This document shows positions 8,135-17,457 of a stretch of 64,000 bases of DNA, piece by piece. This DNA is from SCBR16-9 sp964537975 (lineage in GTDB: Bacteria > Hydrogenedentota > Hydrogenedentia > Hydrogenedentales > SCBR16-9): NCBI GenBank assembly GCA_964537975.1, contig CAZIDP010000024.1, positions 4,372 to 68,371 on the forward strand, read 5' to 3'. The notes beneath the pieces were generated by a model that was not told the origin of the DNA, searched no databases, and saw nothing but the letters and a program-made list of their open reading frames with translations. The first letter of the stretch is position 1, and each line of letters opens with the position of its first letter. Both the position numbers and the translations under genes were made by a program.

Positions 8135-10729
8135 ATGCGATACAGTATTGTCTTGGTCTTTGGAATGTGTGTGCTGCTGTTGTACTGGCTGTATTGGCCA
8201 CTGGAACGTGATACTGCACAGAGCACAATCGACCAAAACGGAGTATCGCTGTCTCAGTTACCGGGAACGGCCATGACCACAATGGCACCGGTGGTACATC
8301 CCTTTCCGTCACCAGAAGAAACCGAGGACAAACCTGATGCAAATACCCATAATTTGCACGGCAGGCTTTCCAGCAAGGACCGCCAACTGGAATTGGCAGG
8401 GATTCGTTTGCAATTAACGTCTGCTGCCGGACATACCATGCACAGTCCTGAGATTACGACCGATCCCGAGGGCCGTTTTGTTTTCGATGACCTGCCATTC
8501 GCAAGCTATATTGTGTTACTGAAGGAACCAGGCCTGGCTTTTGCGGAAGGCGTCAACCCGCTGGTACATCTGAACAGTCAGACTGCAGCTGATGAGATTG
8601 TGTTGGAGGTTACACAGGGAGGCGTTATTACTGGCCGGGTCTACAACGTGGCAACGAACGCGTCGATTTCCGGGATGTATGTCGCGGCTATCCCAATAGC
8701 CACCAATCTTCAGGCAACATTATATCCTACGCCGACTCCGCAGCTCTCCGTAGCCACAGAAACTGACGGAATGTATCGTATCGATCACCTTTCGCCTGGT
8801 ATGTATCGTCTTTTCCATGTAGATATGAAGTATGCACAAGAATCGCTGTATCGGCTCGCTATGCAGCAGGCACAACACTATTATATGGCACACATGCATC
8901 TTGGAATGCCTGTGCTTCCGGGTCAGGAACGCTCGAGATTGGCGCCCGTCGAGGCGGAAGTGCGTGTTGGGGAAATTACTTCTGAGATAGACCTGCCATT
9001 GCATATTCCGGCCTTGAGCCATATAGCGGGATATGTGGTGGATCAGGATGGCTACTCTGTTCCAGACGTCACCTTACGTATCAGTCAGGCCACTCTTGAT
9101 CTTTCTATCACTCCAATAAACCGGAGTGTACAAAGTGATGCCGAAGGTCGTTTTCGCTTTGACGAAGTCCCCGCGGGGGACAGCTATACCATTACAACTG
9201 ATCTTGTCATTACAGCTGCTGATTCTATGGATACCAATCTGAGCAGCAGGCAGCAGAAGAGCATGCGTATTGATACGTTAACTGTTGAAGGACGGGACGA
9301 TGTAGAGATTATACTGACACGCTACGGCGTCATTCGTGGGCGTGTACTGGACATGGACGGCGCACCCTATCCTTTAGTTGTGGGTTTGGTGAATTTGGAG
9401 CCTGAGTTCAACAGGGAAATTACCCGATGCGATCCAGAAGGTCGTTTTACCATGACGTTTGTACATACCGGACAGTATCGGATTGACGCGATAATCGGTG
9501 GAGAAAATTTCCAGGAACTTGCCACCCTGGACATCGCCCCGGGTGAGCTGGTGGATGACCTGATACTCTATTTTGACTCGACCGGTACCCAGACAATCAA
9601 AGGGATCGTGCTGGATGAAAGCGGGGCACCTATAAACCGGGTGCATGTGTCGGCAGAGCGCCGAGAAAATGATATGGTGATGTCACGTGCGCAGGAATAC
9701 AGCGATGATACCGGGCAATTCAACTTGCTATTGAATGATGCGGCGGGAAGCTACCAGGTACGCTTCAGTCATGGCGCATATCTCGATAAAGCATTGAGTA
9801 ATATCTCTGCGGGAACCGAGAATCTGAGAGTTGTTCTTAACGCGGGATTTACCTTGCGTGGAAAGGTGGTGGACGCACGGAACAACCAGCCAATTGAGCT
9901 TTACGGCCTCTCTGTAAGAAGCATTGGTGATGCCAGTTCCACTCCCATTGAAATGACACCCGAGGAGTACCGTGTCCTGTTTGCAGATTCCAGTCCGGAC
10001 AACACCATAACCAGTCCGATTGGTTATCACCAAGGCGGCGTCTTTGAGCTGCAAGGCATGGGCAGCAGTGTCTGGCTCAGTGTCTGGGCGAACGACTACC
10101 TCAAACACAACCAGTTGATTGAAGGCCTGACTCCAACCAGTGCCCGGCAGGAAGTCATCATCCGCCTTCGTGCGGCGCCACTTTGCGAAGGAAAAGTAGT
10201 GGACAGCAATGGCCGCCCGGTGCCATTTGCCCAAGTACAAATTGGTCAGGAAAGTTATTTTAATCCCCTGACGGGACAAGTCCGGGGCTTACAACGGAGT
10301 GTTACAACCAATGAGCTGGGGCATTTTTCCGTACAGCGACTGGCCAGTGGCGCTGACTACGCGCTGGTTGCCACCCACCCGGAATTCCTGCCAGGTATCG
10401 TTACCTTGCCAGACAGCGATCGCGATGTGCGGGGTTTGGAGATTGAGCTGCTACGTGGCGCACGCATCGAAGGACGCATCACCCACAGTAGTCGCCCGGC
10501 TTCAGGTGTAGAAGTCGTTTTTGATAAAAATACCTTGGGGCATATCGGAACATTGTTTGGTACCATAACCGCGCAAAATGGACGCTATTTGCTGGAAAAC
10601 CTTCCAGAAGGCGAAGGTCTACTCCATCTGGCTTGGGAAGAAGCAGGTGTACGGGAAGTTATCCATCTGGAAGTGGCATTGATGGCGGAGCATACCACCA
10701 CCATAGATTATGATTTGAGCGTAGAGTAA
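8135..10729 (+). CDS. Large carboxypeptidase-regulatory-like repeat protein
   Basis: An 864-residue envelope protein. One membrane segment at the N terminus (IVLVFGMCVLLLYWLYW) is followed by about eight repeats of the carboxypeptidase regulatory-like / CNA-B type beta-sandwich. Each begins with a strand such as GVITGRVYNV, HIAGYVVDQDG, GVIRGRVLDMDG, TIKGIVLDESG, TLRGKVVDARN, CEGKVVDSNG and RIEGRITHSS, and most include a D.EGRF.F...P.G.Y turn. Such domains usually act as rigid spacers or adhesion modules outside the membrane; no enzyme domain is visible. The start is taken at 8135 behind GGGAGACAGAATC. A longer reading from 8051 would add a second hydrophobic stretch and has no good ribosome site. 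It lies between the PEP-CTERM paralogues but has no PEP-CTERM tail and no sigma-54 motif. Confidence 0.8.
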   Translation: MRYSIVLVFGMCVLLLYWLYWPLERDTAQSTIDQNGVSLSQLPGTAMTTMAPVVHPFPSPEETEDKPDANTHNLHGRLSSKDRQLELAGIRLQLTSAAGHTMHSPEITTDPEGRFVFDDLPFASYIVLLKEPGLAFAEGVNPLVHLNSQTAADEIVLEVTQGGVITGRVYNVATNASISGMYVAAIPIATNLQATLYPTPTPQLSVATETDGMYRIDHLSPGMYRLFHVDMKYAQESLYRLAMQQAQHYYMAHMHLGMPVLPGQERSRLAPVEAEVRVGEITSEIDLPLHIPALSHIAGYVVDQDGYSVPDVTLRISQATLDLSITPINRSVQSDAEGRFRFDEVPAGDSYTITTDLVITAADSMDTNLSSRQQKSMRIDTLTVEGRDDVEIILTRYGVIRGRVLDMDGAPYPLVVGLVNLEPEFNREITRCDPEGRFTMTFVHTGQYRIDAIIGGENFQELATLDIAPGELVDDLILYFDSTGTQTIKGIVLDESGAPINRVHVSAERRENDMVMSRAQEYSDDTGQFNLLLNDAAGSYQVRFSHGAYLDKALSNISAGTENLRVVLNAGFTLRGKVVDARNNQPIELYGLSVRSIGDASSTPIEMTPEEYRVLFADSSPDNTITSPIGYHQGGVFELQGMGSSVWLSVWANDYLKHNQLIEGLTPTSARQEVIIRLRAAPLCEGKVVDSNGRPVPFAQVQIGQESYFNPLTGQVRGLQRSVTTNELGHFSVQRLASGADYALVATHPEFLPGIVTLPDSDRDVRGLEIELLRGARIEGRITHSSRPASGVEVVFDKNTLGHIGTLFGTITAQNGRYLLENLPEGEGLLHLAWEEAGVREVIHLEVALMAEHTTTIDYDLSVE

Positions 10730-11094
10730 TCCACCAAGTTATTTCTTTAGTGGCAGGTCAATTTCAAAATCACAACATAAAACATATCCTGCACATATCA
10801 CTATTGCGCCATCAATACGCACCCGCATGTACTGATTACACATAGATGAGTTTCAGTATTGCTGGGTATCGCAGCGTATCCTTTGGGTATCTCCCCGATC
10901 CTCAACTTTCCATGCACCCTGCCCAAATGCAAAACATTTATTGTTCATATTTGACAAACTAATGTTATTGAATTTTCAAGTTTTTTAATATTACATAAAT
11001 TATCTTATTTATTATATTTATTGCTAGTTGTGTTCCCTAAATGGTACATACCACATTTGGTAGTTAGATCATTGCATATTGTTAACATTTTTGA
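10730..11094. other. A+T-rich spacer upstream of PEP-CTERM paralogue 3
   Basis: No gene is seen in this spacer. It is strongly A+T-rich near 10940-11040. It ends in the CATACCACA motif at 11047-11055, 48 bases before the sigma-54 core, a probable upstream control region. Confidence 0.4.
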
Positions 11095-11110
11095 TGGCAC
11101 AAAAATTGCT
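11095..11110 (+). promoter_or_regulatory. Sigma-54 promoter of PEP-CTERM paralogue 3
   Basis: TGGCAC at 11095-11100, AAAAA, TTGC at 11106-11109: an exact core match, with the same AAAAA spacer as the promoter at 5761. It lies about 80 bases before the ATG at 11192. Confidence 0.75.
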
Positions 11111-11191
11111 CACTATTAACAGTGTAGATTTTTGGGGTAACCAATTTCTCAACTGGCACATTATTGGAATGTGCAATTAAGGGAGAACACA

Positions 11192-11866
11192 ATGAGTACC
11201 GTAATGAAGGGCAGCAATATAAGCTTCTGTGTCGTACTGCTGCTGATGTTTATGCCCCTGTTAGGGCATGCAGTTGTAGCTAATGGCGGTTGTGGAGACT
11301 GCATTGAAGCATTTTGGGCACCACCGGGAAACAGCCCACCATTAGATGTAAATAGAAATCCAGATTTTGATAATCTTCCATGGTCACCTTTCAACCCAGG
11401 AGATGGAACTGAGTTTGCAATTGGAACTGATGTTAATTTGTCGTTGGCAAACTATTTTGGATTAAAAAATAATCACGATCCTGATAATTTCAAAAGGGTC
11501 TGGATGGTTATAAAACCTATCGAGACTAAGCTTATGGAAGATGATGACACATTTGAATATTTGACCGATTTAAATTTTGTTGGATATTCGGGAGTCAGAG
11601 ATGATGGGAAGCCAGAAACAATTGTTGACTTAGAAAATGTTGTTTTGACAAGTGATGGCAACATTAGAATCGATTGGCGCATACCAATTTGTCCTGATTG
11701 GGAGATTATCGGAATCGGTTTAAACCCTGATACTAATGTGATGTATTTTAGATTTGAGATAATTGACTTTGGTGCCGATTGTGTTCCCGAGCCGGCAACG
11801 CTGTCTTTGGTGGGTCTGGGTATTGCAGGATTGGCTGCACGCAGGTACAGGCAAAGTAAAAAGTAG
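11192..11866 (+). CDS. PEP-CTERM sorting domain protein, paralogue 3
   Basis: A 224-residue member of the local PEP-CTERM family. It has a signal peptide ending near LLGHAVVA, a CGDC pair (close to the CTSCGD of paralogue 1), FWAPPGNSPPLD, YFGLKNNHDPDNFK, VWMVIKP, CPDWEI and the tail CVPEPATLSLVGLGIAGLAA plus RRYRQSKK. The ATG at 11192 follows AAGGGAGAACACA; an ATG seven codons upstream overlaps that ribosome site and is rejected. It is driven by an exact sigma-54 core. Paralogue 4 starts 198 bases downstream, beyond a hairpin without a T run, so the two may be partly co-transcribed. Codon use is A+T-rich compared with metH and the 8135 gene. Function unknown. Confidence 0.85.
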   Translation: MSTVMKGSNISFCVVLLLMFMPLLGHAVVANGGCGDCIEAFWAPPGNSPPLDVNRNPDFDNLPWSPFNPGDGTEFAIGTDVNLSLANYFGLKNNHDPDNFKRVWMVIKPIETKLMEDDDTFEYLTDLNFVGYSGVRDDGKPETIVDLENVVLTSDGNIRIDWRIPICPDWEIIGIGLNPDTNVMYFRFEIIDFGADCVPEPATLSLVGLGIAGLAARRYRQSKK

Positions 11867-11960
11867 TTAATGTAATTTACTTTGATTGCACGTGTACCCG
11901 TTGGACTTTTGTGTGATGGGGAGAGAACGGTAGTTGCTTCAACATTATAACCATTATACA

Positions 11961-12008
11961 ATCAGCTCCCATCTACTGAATTTTTATACCGAACAGGTGG
12001 GGGCTGAT
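11961..12008 (+). terminator. Hairpin between PEP-CTERM paralogues 3 and 4
   Basis: Arms ATCAGCTCCCATCT (11961-11974) and AGGTGGGGGCTGAT (11995-12008) pair over 14 positions with G-U wobbles. No T run follows, so it is either a weak terminator, an attenuator or an mRNA-stabilising stem before the 12065 gene. Confidence 0.4.
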
Positions 12009-12064
12009 TAACTGTTATTTGGCAATCCTTTTATATCCAACAATTTTGATTACAGGAGAGAATT

Positions 12065-12706
12065 ATGAGTACCAATAACAAAATTTACGCAATACTGTTT
12101 TGCACCCTGACGCTGCTCATGGTGTTGCCCAATGAAGTTATTGCCGAAGTAACCCCAATTTATTACTGGCGTGCTTGGCCTGTTGACGGTCTACCACCAG
12201 TAAATGAACATGGTTTTCCGGATTGGAAATATAATGAATTTAATCCCTGGACCAAATTGCTCAAAAATCCAGACCCCCAGGCTCCTGTTGATTTTACACT
12301 TAAAGCTCATGAAGTACTGTATCTTGCCATGCCCAATCAATACCAAGGTGATAGATGGTACAAAGATGTGACGCTACGCATATTGACACAGGCAACAGCA
12401 GCAAATTTACCGGCAGGGGGTGCATATGGTTACAACCACAACAACGTCAGGGTAGGAGACTTCTATGGTATTCAGATTCCTTGGACAACCTCTCCAGCGT
12501 TGGGTATGATGACGTTAAATTGGCGGATTCCCATACAACCAGACTGGGAATGGATTCGCATAACAAACAATTCAGAAAATGAAGTTAAATTGAGTGTCTT
12601 AATTTTTGCCCACGAATGCCGCGAAATTCCAGAACCAGCAACACTGTCACTGGTTGGGCTGGGTATTGCAGGTCTCATTTTACGGAAATACAGGCAACGC
12701 ACATAG
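12065..12706 (+). CDS. PEP-CTERM protein, divergent paralogue 4
   Basis: A 213-residue exported protein with a signal peptide (about 1-27), the local family's PPVNEHGFPDW block and a PIQPDWEWIRI block. It ends in EIPEPATLSLVGLGIAGLIL plus RKYRQRT. It is the divergent member: the N-terminal cysteine pair is absent and the CPDWEW cysteine is replaced by Gln, while one Cys remains just before the PEP motif. The HDPDNYK block is also lost. The ATG follows ACAGGAGAGAATT. No sigma-54 core precedes it, so it may depend on read-through from 11095 or a separate weak promoter. It could be a subfamily with a different partner rather than a decayed copy, because the frame is intact and the sorting tail well kept. 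Confidence 0.8.
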   Translation: MSTNNKIYAILFCTLTLLMVLPNEVIAEVTPIYYWRAWPVDGLPPVNEHGFPDWKYNEFNPWTKLLKNPDPQAPVDFTLKAHEVLYLAMPNQYQGDRWYKDVTLRILTQATAANLPAGGAYGYNHNNVRVGDFYGIQIPWTTSPALGMMTLNWRIPIQPDWEWIRITNNSENEVKLSVLIFAHECREIPEPATLSLVGLGIAGLILRKYRQRT

Positions 12707-13098
12707 TATTAACTTCACGCAGATAAATATTTATTTCAATCGCTGACTGGCAATACAGATTATGAACCGATAATCATTGTCCCTCCCTGTATAAAAAACG
12801 GATGATTTATCTTTCTGAATTGGTATATGACCTTTTTGAATACACATCACTTGCATAACAAAAACACTACCTGCGTGAAAAAAATGTTCGAATGTATGAT
12901 ACATTTGAGGGTGACGCCTTCTGGTGCAGGACAAGAAAAAATCACCTTTTGCAATTTCTTGAAATGATTGTCAACCTGAAGATACTTTGACATGTTTCTT
13001 ACTTGTTGCAACCAAATAGTAAAATTTGGTATTTTCATGGTGTATGCCACACAGGTTGCACTTGGGGTAAAAACTTAATATCGAAAGGACTTCAGATC
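12707..13098. other. Spacer with no recognised gene
   Basis: About 390 bases between the last PEP-CTERM gene and the lipoprotein gene. Short minus-strand ORFs here have no motif or ribosome site. No terminator with a T run was found. Confidence 0.4.
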
Positions 13099-13776
13099 AT
13101 GGATTTTGTACGTTCATGTTTCACTTTTTCCCTGGTAGCTCTGTTGAGCGCAGTTGGATTGGTTGCCTGCGATCAGGGAACTGCACCAATTGGTGATAGA
13201 AACACAGCGACACAACCATACAATCAAACCGCGATTGAAATCGAACCAGCAGAAGAGTTCGAACCACTCATTGATGAAGACATCGCACTGGTAGCGACCG
13301 AGGTTGAAGAAGAAGTGCTGTGGGACAGCGGCTTGATTGTCAATGGTTCCTTTGAAGAATGGGAAAGAAATCGTCCGGTAGGGTGGACCCCAAGGCAAGT
13401 ACGTCGATCGGATGATGCTGTTAGAGGTGATTATAGTGCACAATTAATTTCTGAAGGTTATGCAAGTTTGGTGCAATACTTACAAAATAGTGAGCAATTA
13501 GTTGGCAAAGAAATTAAAGCATCTGCCACTGTTAAAGCATTTGACGGTTATGATATCGTACGATTCTCATTGCGTTACCAGCTGGACGAGAAATGGGTTA
13601 TTATTGAAAGCCGTCATTCTGGCAGTGGAGACTGGGAAAACTTGGAGATTGGTGCAGAAATACCTCAAGATGCAGACCATACAACCATACATGTCAGGTT
13701 GGTGTTGATGGAAACAACAGAGGGCGAGCAAATGGCATTAATAGATGAAGTTGGTGCTTGGATTATCGATAACTGA
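13099..13776 (+). CDS. Lipoprotein with jelly-roll, carbohydrate-binding-like domain
   Basis: A 225-residue lipoprotein: hydrophobic leader, then lipobox LVAC with acylated C24. An acidic linker (about 50-85) leads to a beta domain opening LIVNGSFEEWERNRPVGW, the usual first strand of CBM4/9- or CBM6-like jelly rolls. GDYSAQLISEG, RFSLRYQ and LIDEVGAW segments continue the fold. This suggests sugar or polymer binding at the envelope, but no ligand can be named. The start is ATG 13099 behind AAAGGACTTCAGATC; an in-frame ATG 32 codons upstream would bury the signal peptide. The stop is immediately followed by the GTG of the glycosyltransferase gene, so the two are one coupled transcript. Codon use is ordinary compared with the very A+T-rich partner. 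Confidence 0.7.
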   Translation: MDFVRSCFTFSLVALLSAVGLVACDQGTAPIGDRNTATQPYNQTAIEIEPAEEFEPLIDEDIALVATEVEEEVLWDSGLIVNGSFEEWERNRPVGWTPRQVRRSDDAVRGDYSAQLISEGYASLVQYLQNSEQLVGKEIKASATVKAFDGYDIVRFSLRYQLDEKWVIIESRHSGSGDWENLEIGAEIPQDADHTTIHVRLVLMETTEGEQMALIDEVGAWIIDN

Positions 13777-16347
13777 GTGACATTTTTTATGACAAAATTT
13801 AATATTACTAAATTGATGGAAGCCAAATTTTGGCTACCATCAATTTTTATTGTTGGGTTAGTACTTCGATTTTATAATCTGGGTAAAGAGTTGTGGTCTG
13901 ATGAAGTTATTACTTATGGGAGATCCTTTGAACTTTTTTCATCTACAAACCCAAGTAGTTCGATAAGCCCCCTATACTTTATTTTATCCAGATTAGCGTT
14001 GGAAATCAGCAACAGCGACTATATTATACGAATTCCCAGCGCTATTGCTGGCTCCTTTGTACCAATAGTTACGTACTTACTTGTACTGAAGTTCTTCAAA
14101 TCATACACTGCTGCGTGCCTGGCTTCCTTATGGATTGCGTTATCAACTTATTCTGTATTTCTCAGCCAAGACGCAAGATATTATGCACTTCTTACGTTGT
14201 TATTTCTGATCGCATTGTATTATTTATATAATTGGTTTGAAACCAAATCAAATTATAGCTTGGTATTGTATGCTGTTATTTCTGGTCTGGCTTTGAGTTG
14301 TCACCTAAGCTATGCACCTATTATTATTTCATTAAATTCAGGTATTTTGCTGGCATTATTTATTGATAAACCAAGTTACAAATTATTTGCTAAATATTCT
14401 TTTATTTTCCTTTCGTCATCTCTTATCACATTACTGACTTTTGCATTTATTGTTTCTAACTTTGGTAATATTTCAGTTTTAAAGTTATCTTTACGGCTAC
14501 TGAATTTTATCCCATCACAATCGGATTCTACTGAAGGCATTGAAAACGGAATAATACAAGAGTCTATATTAGATGAAAGTGGATTACCAGAATTTCACGG
14601 TGGTTCTGGTAATGTATATTTTCTTGAATATCCACAATATTTGCAATACATGCAGTTATATTTTCAAGAATTAAATTTATACTACATTATACCTTTTCTT
14701 TTAATTGGGTTTTTAGTCGCTTTACGTCTAAAACCGTATGCAGCAATTACATTATTACTTTGTATGATAATTGCTCCATGCATGGGATTTTTTATACCGG
14801 TCAATCATTGGTATTCTCCCCGATACCTTGTCTTACAATTACCGATAATAACGATAATGGCAACATTTGGAGTTGTCAGTATTTTAAAATTTCTTTTAAC
14901 TAAAATTGGTTGTGAAAACAATAAAAATGAAACATTAAGTTTTGGCATAGCAATTGTAGTGTCGTCTATATTAATTTATGTATATTTTATCCCTGGATTG
15001 CGTTCGCATTACAATCATATTCAAAGACAAAACTTTAGAGTAATGGCAGAAAATATTGTCCCACACCTGAAAACAGGGGATACAATTATACATTTATGGA
15101 AACCTAGTCGCACAACGAGAGAATGGAATTATTTGTCGCAGAAGCCACTAGATTTTTATATTCAACATATTTCTAAAGATGCTCGCGGTTTATTATCTGG
15201 AATTTCACAAATGGGACTATCTACTGAAGAGGAAGTCGCCAATATTGCACCAAATTTTACAGAGTCCAACATATGGATTATTGATTCTGTTCATCGATCA
15301 CGAACGAATAGAGACGCTCACCAATATACAGAAGATTGGAAATTTGTAACGGAAGCCGGTAGAGATACTATGGTTTGGGTAATCCCCAATGCATTTAATA
15401 ATTTGGTGGCAGATATTGGAAATTATGACAGCATAGAAGATTTGTTATCTGAAAATCATGTAGAAAAATTTGGCTCATTACCGTTACAATTCTCACACGA
15501 TAAACATAACCATGCTCAGATTATTATGCATAGTCCAGAGATCGAAACGAACTCTACAGGCATTCGTTTTTTTGTTCAACCAGACAATATAACCATTGAA
15601 AATTCTGATTTCAAGGTAAACGAAGTTAATGAAATTGCTGGCTGGTCAGTCAATGGTGAAATCGATTATGTCAATAATGGCGGAATCAAATTAGCCGATG
15701 CCGAAGGTAAGGTTACCAGAATCAGTCAAACTATAGACCTCCAAAACTTAAAGCAGGAAAATATTCGCTTTGACATAAATGCGGTTTCAAACCACGCTGT
15801 AATCCATGCTGGATTTTTATGCTTTGGAAATGATGGAATCAAAGTATTTTCAGTTAAAAGAGAACACCAAACAGGAGAATTTCAAGAAACATTTTATGTA
15901 CCAACAGAACAGTTTGATATTCAAAGTGGTATAGTTTTCATTGAAGTTGAAGCTGGGGAAGTTATTGTTAAAAAAATTACATCCGATCGGATCAACCCCA
16001 AAAACCTGCTATCAAATGATTCTTATATTTTATCTGTGGTGCTAAAATCAGAAAACATAGTTCAAGGTGATAATCCAGCCAGGGTTGCCAGGATTAATTT
16101 AACGATATACGATGAATATGGTGAGAATTTATTTTTTGAACGATTACGCTTGGATGGCACATCAGAATACAATAACTATAGATTTTTTATCAATCCAGGC
16201 AGGAACAGGGTTGCAAAAAATATTACAAGAATGCACATTGATATTGGAATCTATCGTGGTATGGGAACTTTGAAATTAAATTCCATACAATTTGAAAAAG
16301 GTATTAATCCAACCTATACTGGGCAAAAGTTCTTTGAACCACGCTAA
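13777..16347 (+). CDS. GT-C (GT39/ArnT-like) membrane glycosyltransferase with C-terminal beta domain
   Basis: An 856-residue protein. Residues 1 to about 410 are a polytopic membrane domain of the PMT/ArnT (GT39, GT83) type. An Asp-Glu pair (D42-E43, in ELWSDEVITYG) after the first membrane helix is the typical catalytic/metal position in the first periplasmic loop. QDARYYALLTLLFLIALYYL matches the second conserved loop and helix. Residues about 420-540 are soluble and resemble the periplasmic region of this family. The last 300 residues hold two probable jelly-roll domains similar in style to the preceding lipoprotein. Substrate is unknown; lipid-linked sugar donors are usual. The GTG at 13777 abuts the upstream stop; ATG 13789 is an alternative. 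The gene is noticeably richer in A+T than its neighbours, suggesting transfer. Confidence 0.75.
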   Translation: MTFFMTKFNITKLMEAKFWLPSIFIVGLVLRFYNLGKELWSDEVITYGRSFELFSSTNPSSSISPLYFILSRLALEISNSDYIIRIPSAIAGSFVPIVTYLLVLKFFKSYTAACLASLWIALSTYSVFLSQDARYYALLTLLFLIALYYLYNWFETKSNYSLVLYAVISGLALSCHLSYAPIIISLNSGILLALFIDKPSYKLFAKYSFIFLSSSLITLLTFAFIVSNFGNISVLKLSLRLLNFIPSQSDSTEGIENGIIQESILDESGLPEFHGGSGNVYFLEYPQYLQYMQLYFQELNLYYIIPFLLIGFLVALRLKPYAAITLLLCMIIAPCMGFFIPVNHWYSPRYLVLQLPIITIMATFGVVSILKFLLTKIGCENNKNETLSFGIAIVVSSILIYVYFIPGLRSHYNHIQRQNFRVMAENIVPHLKTGDTIIHLWKPSRTTREWNYLSQKPLDFYIQHISKDARGLLSGISQMGLSTEEEVANIAPNFTESNIWIIDSVHRSRTNRDAHQYTEDWKFVTEAGRDTMVWVIPNAFNNLVADIGNYDSIEDLLSENHVEKFGSLPLQFSHDKHNHAQIIMHSPEIETNSTGIRFFVQPDNITIENSDFKVNEVNEIAGWSVNGEIDYVNNGGIKLADAEGKVTRISQTIDLQNLKQENIRFDINAVSNHAVIHAGFLCFGNDGIKVFSVKREHQTGEFQETFYVPTEQFDIQSGIVFIEVEAGEVIVKKITSDRINPKNLLSNDSYILSVVLKSENIVQGDNPARVARINLTIYDEYGENLFFERLRLDGTSEYNNYRFFINPGRNRVAKNITRMHIDIGIYRGMGTLKLNSIQFEKGINPTYTGQKFFEPR

Positions 16348-16356
16348 TATCACGCA

Positions 16357-17457
16357 TCACACATTGAACCTGAAGTGAATAACATCGCCATCGTTAACGA
16401 TATACTCCTTACCCTCCAGGGACATCAGGCCGGCGGCTTTGGCCGCGTTCTCGCTTCCATGGGCGATGTAGGTAGTGTACGGAATGACTTCAGCACGAAT
16501 AAAGCCGCGCTCAAAATCAGTGTGAATAACTCCGGCAGCCTGGGGGGCACTCATCCCCTTGTGCAATGTCCAGGCACGGACTTCTTTCGGCCCGGCAGTC
16601 AGAAAACTTATCAGACCCAACAAGGCATATGCTTTATGGATTACCTGGTCCAATCCACTTTCATTTACACCAATATCCTGTAAAAATTCAATGCGCTCTT
16701 CATCGGTCAAACCCGACAGCTCTTCTTCTGCCCGTGCACAGATTTTTACCACCTCTGCACCTTCAGCTTCGGCAATTTGTTTTAATTGTTGAACCCAGCC
16801 ATTGTCGGTGACCAATCCGCTTTCATCTACATTGGCCACATAAATTACAGGCTTTTCTGTGATAAAGCGCATTTCTTCAAAAACCAACCGGATATATTCC
16901 AACTCTTTATCAGGAAACACGCGCGCCGGATTCCCCTGTTCGAAGTGTGTTTTTATTTTCAGTAACAAATCATATTGTGGTTGTAACTTGTTGTCACTCT
17001 TCATTTGCTTCTGAAGCCGGTCTATCTTGCGATCCAATTGCTGCAAATCGGCCAATATTAGCTCCATATTAATCACTTCAACATCATCTTTGGGGTCTGG
17101 TTGTGCGTTGACGTGAATCACATTGTCGTCTTTAAAACAACGTACCACATGGACTATGGCGGATGTTTCCCGAATGTGCCCCAGGAATTGATTGCCCAAA
17201 CCTTCACCTTGACTTGCCCCTTTTACCAAACCGGCAATATCCACAAATTCAATGGTTGCATGTATAACTTTTTGCGGCTTGAGTAATGATGCCAGCTTGT
17301 CGAGTCGTGGGTCTGGGACCGGAACGATTGCTTTATTCGGTTCTATAGTGCAAAAAGGATAGTTTGCGGCTTCTGCATGTTGCGCTTTTGTCAACGCATT
17401 AAACGTAGTGCTTTTCCCTACATTGGGTAAACCGACGATACCAATACTGAGTGCCAT
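16357..17457 (-). CDS. ychF: Ribosome-binding ATPase YchF
   Basis: A 366-residue Obg-family ATPase, the expected size for YchF (363 in E. coli). P-loop GLPNVGKST lies at the N terminus. YchF prefers ATP to GTP because its G4 motif is not NKxD; here the segment is YVANVDE. A central coiled coil (about 120-180, LADLQQLDRKIDRLQKQMK) and a C-terminal TGS domain ending EGKEYIVNDGDVIHFRFNV complete the protein. It binds ribosomes and is linked to oxidative-stress and translation control. The start is ATG 17457 (MALSIGIVG) with AGGAAT upstream; an in-frame ATG nine codons earlier lacks support. It converges with the glycosyltransferase gene, 9 bases away, with no clear terminator between. Confidence 0.96.
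   Translation of the reverse strand: MALSIGIVGLPNVGKSTTFNALTKAQHAEAANYPFCTIEPNKAIVPVPDPRLDKLASLLKPQKVIHATIEFVDIAGLVKGASQGEGLGNQFLGHIRETSAIVHVVRCFKDDNVIHVNAQPDPKDDVEVINMELILADLQQLDRKIDRLQKQMKSDNKLQPQYDLLLKIKTHFEQGNPARVFPDKELEYIRLVFEEMRFITEKPVIYVANVDESGLVTDNGWVQQLKQIAEAEGAEVVKICARAEEELSGLTDEERIEFLQDIGVNESGLDQVIHKAYALLGLISFLTAGPKEVRAWTLHKGMSAPQAAGVIHTDFERGFIRAEVIPYTTYIAHGSENAAKAAGLMSLEGKEYIVNDGDVIHFRFNV

Noticed and set aside
12015..12040. Possible sigma-54 core before PEP-CTERM paralogue 4 (TTGGCAATCCTTTTATA)
   Set aside because: GG is present but no GC pair stands 10 bases later, so the -12 element is missing.
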